Source: Chytridium lagenaria
Taxonomy: Eukaryota; Chytridiomycota; Chytridiomycetes; Chytridiales; Chytridiaceae
Direction: 5' to 3'
Assembly: GCA_025449115.1 (NCBI GenBank)
Contig: JAHLKC010000033.1
Coordinates: 62,001-126,000, forward strand
Length of the DNA stretch: 64,000 bases
Part shown: positions 60,559-64,000 of the stretch, piece by piece
Position numbering within the stretch: position 1 is the first letter of the stretch
How the letters are laid out: each line of letters starts with the position of its first letter
Translations under genes and position numbers: made by a program
Notes under the pieces: generated by a model
The model's input: only the letters and a program-made list of their open reading frames with translations
Told to the model about the DNA's origin: nothing
The model's database searches: none

Positions 60559-61788
60559 ATGGGTGACAAGTTGCTGACGTCGTTGGGTAGAAGCGTGTTG
60601 GTGGACTTCATACCACCACCTGGGTGGAAGGCTCCAGCGGTGAGCGTCAAGTACGAGGAGGATTCGAATGATCCAGAGATACTGGAGCAGCTGGCTCGAT
60701 TTAAACGGTGTTTTCCTGGCGACTCTGCCAAAGAGTATATCACAAGACTATCCAACGTCATTCTGTCTGCTCTCTACGGTAGAGCACCATGGGCTGTTCC
60801 CACAGACGTGGCATCCATCACTTTGATAATCCACGATTTCGACGGTCTGGCGCACGTCTCTGGTGGTTGGGACAAAGAGATGCATGTGTCATTGCGGTTC
60901 TTGTGCGGCGTGCACCCTGAGGAGCAATTGACACACGTGGACTTTGACGGGATTTTGACTCATGAGATGGTCCACGTCTGGCAAAACAGCAATGGAATCA
61001 GCAGTGGGTTGATGGAAGGGATCGCGGATTATTTTCGAGCTTTATTAAACACACCACGAGATGAATGGAAGATTGATCAAGACATCAACGCGGACTGGGA
61101 CGGAGGGTATCAGACCACAGGGTACTTTCTCCTCTGGATTGAGCTTGATCGTGTTCCACCTACACCCAACTTTGTGGTCAACTTGAATGCGACGTTGAAG
61201 TTGAGGGAGTGGTCGATGGATTTTTTCCCGCAGCTTGTGAGTGATCGGAGGGATTGCCATTCGCTTTGGTGGGAGTATCAGAGGTCGTTGGGAGATAGGC
61301 AGGTGGTCATACCTCCTACACCGCTGGATATTTCGCGTCGGCTCGTGACGTATCAAGTCTATACGCTTCATAACAAGAGTGAGGAGGGAATGCTTTACTG
61401 TAAACCTGATGGACGGATCAAGTTTGGCACCTCGCCTCGAGACAAATCCACTGCATTGTGGCTTTTAGGTGTGTGCAGGGATGGGCTGCCCTTTTTTACG
61501 CTTTTCAATGTCTCGAAACGCGAAGTGCTGGACGTGGAATGCATATCACAAGATGATGATGCAAAGGTGCTTTCGTTTGAAGGCCACGGAGAACATAATC
61601 AGCAGTGGTTGTTGACGCAGCCCGCGTATTACGTTGGGGATGATGTTCCTGATCGTGATGCGTATAGGATTGTGGCGCGGCATTCAGGGAAGGCGTTGAC
61701 GTTGTCGTCAGATCCCGATGCGAGGCTTGTGCAGCGAGGGTTTGAGGGACGTGATGAGCAGTATTGGATATTTCGAAAGGTGGAATAA
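60559..61788 (+). CDS. BSP-family zinc metalloprotease with beta-trefoil-like C-terminus
   Basis: Intronless 409-residue protein. The N-terminal part matches the basic secretory protein peptidase family (PF04450): VDFDGILTHEMVHVWQ with the HExxH zinc motif (residues 135-139), then SSGLMEGIADYFRALL and ADWDGGYQTTGYFLLWIE, LREWSMDFFPQLV. From about residue 280 a region with CKPDGRIKFG, ALWLLGVC and QQWLLTQP (and YRIVARHSGKALTL, EQYWIFRKV) has the Q-x-W spacing of a ricin-B/beta-trefoil lectin-like fold. No obvious signal peptide is present at the N-terminus, which is odd for this secreted family. The upstream sequence offers only 50 bp, so an alternative start is unlikely. Substrates are unknown. 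Confidence 0.85.
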   Translation: MGDKLLTSLGRSVLVDFIPPPGWKAPAVSVKYEEDSNDPEILEQLARFKRCFPGDSAKEYITRLSNVILSALYGRAPWAVPTDVASITLIIHDFDGLAHVSGGWDKEMHVSLRFLCGVHPEEQLTHVDFDGILTHEMVHVWQNSNGISSGLMEGIADYFRALLNTPRDEWKIDQDINADWDGGYQTTGYFLLWIELDRVPPTPNFVVNLNATLKLREWSMDFFPQLVSDRRDCHSLWWEYQRSLGDRQVVIPPTPLDISRRLVTYQVYTLHNKSEEGMLYCKPDGRIKFGTSPRDKSTALWLLGVCRDGLPFFTLFNVSKREVLDVECISQDDDAKVLSFEGHGEHNQQWLLTQPAYYVGDDVPDRDAYRIVARHSGKALTLSSDPDARLVQRGFEGRDEQYWIFRKVE

Positions 61789-62314
61789 GTGACCTTTTCA
61801 GCATTTGTTTACATTGTGAATAAGGGTGGCTGATTCGTCTATTTTATTAATAATAAAATATTTATTTGTTGGTGAGATATGCACCCAGTAAATAAATAAA
61901 TAATATAATCATATACATAATAAATAAATAATAAATTAAGTAAATAATTAAATAATAATTAATACTTGTTGATGAGAAGCAGCTCAAAGACCCCCTTTGC
62001 ATGCATGGTCATGATCATGTCCGATTGTATTGGACACTAACTGCATTCTTGTCTGATTTGTCAAGACTTTTTTTTTTTTTTTTTTTCTTTTTCAAACTTA
62101 CTTTTTTTTAATTTTAAATACTTTTTATTCCATTCATCGCTTTTTTTTTTTCTTCACTTTCCGTCAACCAACCACCCTCCCCCTGGTCCACTCGTCGGAT
62201 CTCCATTCCTTCGCGTCTCTACTGCTTCTCTGGATCGATTTTGCATCCATTTACACCACCACGTCTCTGATCTAATCCGCATCACATCACATCACAAGTC
62301 TACTGTTGAAAGAG
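61789..62314. promoter_or_regulatory. Intergenic region, importin-5 promoter
   Basis: TAAATAA-type AT repeats at 61845-61965 are followed by T-runs (62070-62086 and 62142-62151) and a CT-rich stretch leading to the importin start, consistent with a promoter and leader. No gene is seen. Confidence 0.55.
61845..61965. repeat. TAAA/AATA-rich low-complexity tract
   Basis: About 120 bp built mostly of TAAATAA and AATAATTAA units in the 3' region of the metalloprotease gene. Confidence 0.75.
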
Positions 62315-64000
62315 ATGGCTCAGGAAAACCTCGAGGCCGTCTTGGCCCAAACTGTCGTTCCCCAACTCTCTCAGATCCTTGCATCCCTTCTCTTGCAGAC
62401 TGATGCTCGCAAGGCTGCTGAGGATGAACTTCTTCAAGTCTGGCAGCCCACAAGGCCTGCCGAGCTTTACGCTGGATTTGCTTCCATCCTTATGACCAAC
62501 CCTGATCAAGGCGTAAGTACAGATCTCTAGCATGACCATACATGCATGCATGAACAATGGGCACGCTTGATCGCTCCGATTTGTACAGCAGGTCTTTTTG
62601 AAAGCCTGTAAATTAGGGGAAAAGTCTTTGGAGAACAGCTATAAATGATCACTATCTTTGGCCATTCTCTGATCACACTCTTTCATCCCTCATATAGCTC
62701 CGTTCCCTTGCCGCAATTCTTCTCCGTCGCCTTGCCCTTAAGGTCGTCCCCAACGCCGATTCCAATGCCCCGATGTCACCTACTGGGCCTCCATTCCCGA
62801 AAACGTCAAGTCCTACATCCAAAGGTCCCTTCTCCAGGTTCTCGCCACTGAGCAGGTCAAGGATGTTCGTCACAAGGTTTGCGACACCGCTTCCGACCTT
62901 TGCAAGGAGGAGGGTACGTTCTTTACTAACTGGAATTTATTTGTCCGTGCATGTTCTCTTTACGCTGACTGTGTAATTGCAAATAGCCGCTGTCTGGCCT
63001 GAGATTTCAGGTGCCGTCCAGGAGTGGAGCAGGTCTCCCAACCCTGCGCTCAGAGAGAGCGCTCTTCGTATGATCGCTGCCCTTCCCAGCCTTGTTGAGT
63101 TGGACCCTGCTGCCGTCAACCTTATTGTTAGGGATGCGATGGTGAGCGACGATGGTGCTGTCAAGATTGCCGCCCTGAAGGCTGCTGTCACCCTTATGAG
63201 GGTTATATTTGAGGAAGGTGATGACACTCCTGCTACCGAGGCCTTTGGCCAGACTGTGCCTCTTATGCTTAACGTGAGTCAATTATTTGTTTGCTTTTTG
63301 TCTTTTTCTTATAAACCTAACAATGCGTGATTGCTTGTTTTGCTTGTTTTCACATAGGCTGTCGCCTCCACCTCAAACGAGGAGGATGTTCTCAGGGACG
63401 GTCTTTCTGCCCTTATCGATGTGGCAGAGAACGCCAAACTTTTCAGGAGCCAGCTTCCCCAGCTTATTACATTCATTACTGGATTGATGAAGAACGAAGA
63501 CTTGGAGGATTGTACGTTCAGTAGTCTTTTTTTGTTCAATTGATAATTCTTTTTTAGTCTTTTTTCTTTCATTTGATGATGAGTTACGAAATTATTAACT
63601 ATTTTATCTGATAACAGCCACGAGGCAGGTCGCCCTTGAGCTTCTCCTCGGTATTGCGGAAAACCGCCCTCCCATGGTCCGCAAGTTCCAGGACTTTACT
63701 GCTATTCTCGTCCCCATTCTTCTCCAATGGATGTCGAGCATCGACGATTCACCCACATGGCACAACACTGATAACGTGAGAGCTCTGCTTGTGCTTCAGC
63801 CGAGGTTAATTTTTTCTTGATCATTAGTTGATGAACGATGACGAGGACAACGATGAGAACCACATCATTGCCGAGCAGGCCATGGATCGTCTTTCACTTT
63901 CCCTCGGTAATTACACCATTATTTAACAGCTTATTCCGTCCATATATCCGTGGAGAACATGTTATAACTCTTTCCTTTTTTTACATTTAGTGGAAAGTCT
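62315..64000 (+). CDS. PSE1: Importin-5/Kap121 karyopherin (5' part, runs off the window)
   Basis: HEAT-repeat nuclear import receptor, cut by the window end. It starts MAQENLEAVLAQTVVPQLSQ. HEAT repeats continue through RKAAEDELLQVWQPTRPAEL, LRSLAAILLRRLALKVVP, ADVTYWASIP-like and VKSYIQRSLLQVLATEQVKD, AVWPEISGAVQEWSRSPNPA, MLNAVASTSNEEDVLRDGLS, RQVALELLLGIAENRPPMVR, and the acidic loop DEDNDENHIIAEQAMDRLSL typical of IPO5/Pse1. Six or more introns of about 50-190 nt are present so far. The ATG at 62315 is chosen because the in-frame TTG upstream is not a start codon in fungi. A slip near 62777 changes frame. Confidence 0.9.

Overview
This window is nuclear DNA from a fungus, most probably an early-diverging zoosporic (chytrid-like) fungus. 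Genes are short and carry small GT-AG introns, mostly about 40-150 nt, so it is eukaryotic. A free-standing saccharopine reductase (LYS9, alpha-aminoadipate lysine pathway) and a Cdc15/Hof1-type F-BAR protein point to Fungi. A cyclic-nucleotide-gated, HCN-like channel and a Ral-type GTPase are traits I associate with zoosporic rather than dikaryotic fungi. The species cannot be named from sequence alone. About 31 genes fit in 64 kb, some only 38-125 bp apart.

Layout. 1-6.7 kb: two tandem paralogous C2H2 zinc-finger regulators with Q-rich or proline-rich N-termini, separated by AT-rich DNA. 6.7-10.4 kb: two divergent Golgi-type glycosyltransferases (Caps_synth-like and GT49/LARGE-like). 10.5-21 kb: COG4, eIF3c, a CCDC137 homologue, a putative Rpd3L subunit (RXT2-like) and UBR7. 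21.4-24 kb: the channel gene. 25-26.7 kb: EF-1alpha. 27.5-29.2 kb: an unrecognised coiled-coil protein. 30-36 kb: APC5, a calponin-homology protein and Ral. 37-44.5 kb: LYS9, NMD3, glutathione synthetase and IMP3. 44.7-51 kb: a proline-rich protein, PPIE/Cyp33, TAF12, an F-BAR/SH3 protein and TBP. 52-59 kb: a tandem cluster of three related nuclear-looking proteins that I cannot assign to any known family. 59.5-61.8 kb: a secreted GDSL esterase and a BSP-family metalloprotease sharing a 50-bp divergent promoter. 62.3 kb to the end: the 5' part of an importin-5/Kap121 gene.

Functionally the window is mostly housekeeping: transcription (TBP, TAF12), translation and ribosome assembly (eIF3c, EF-1alpha, NMD3, IMP3), trafficking (COG4, importin), cell cycle and cytokinesis (APC5, F-BAR) and metabolism (LYS9, GSH2). 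The accessory parts are the zinc-finger pair, the glycosyltransferase pair, the 52-59 kb family and the esterase/protease pair.

One caution affects every gene model. Genes that must be functional (EF-1alpha, TBP, eIF3c, COG4, PPIE, IMP3) contain single-base frameshifts, often in homopolymers. The sequence therefore appears to carry uncorrected indels. CDS coordinates below are outer limits that include introns and skip such breaks, and most frame breaks should not be read as pseudogenes.
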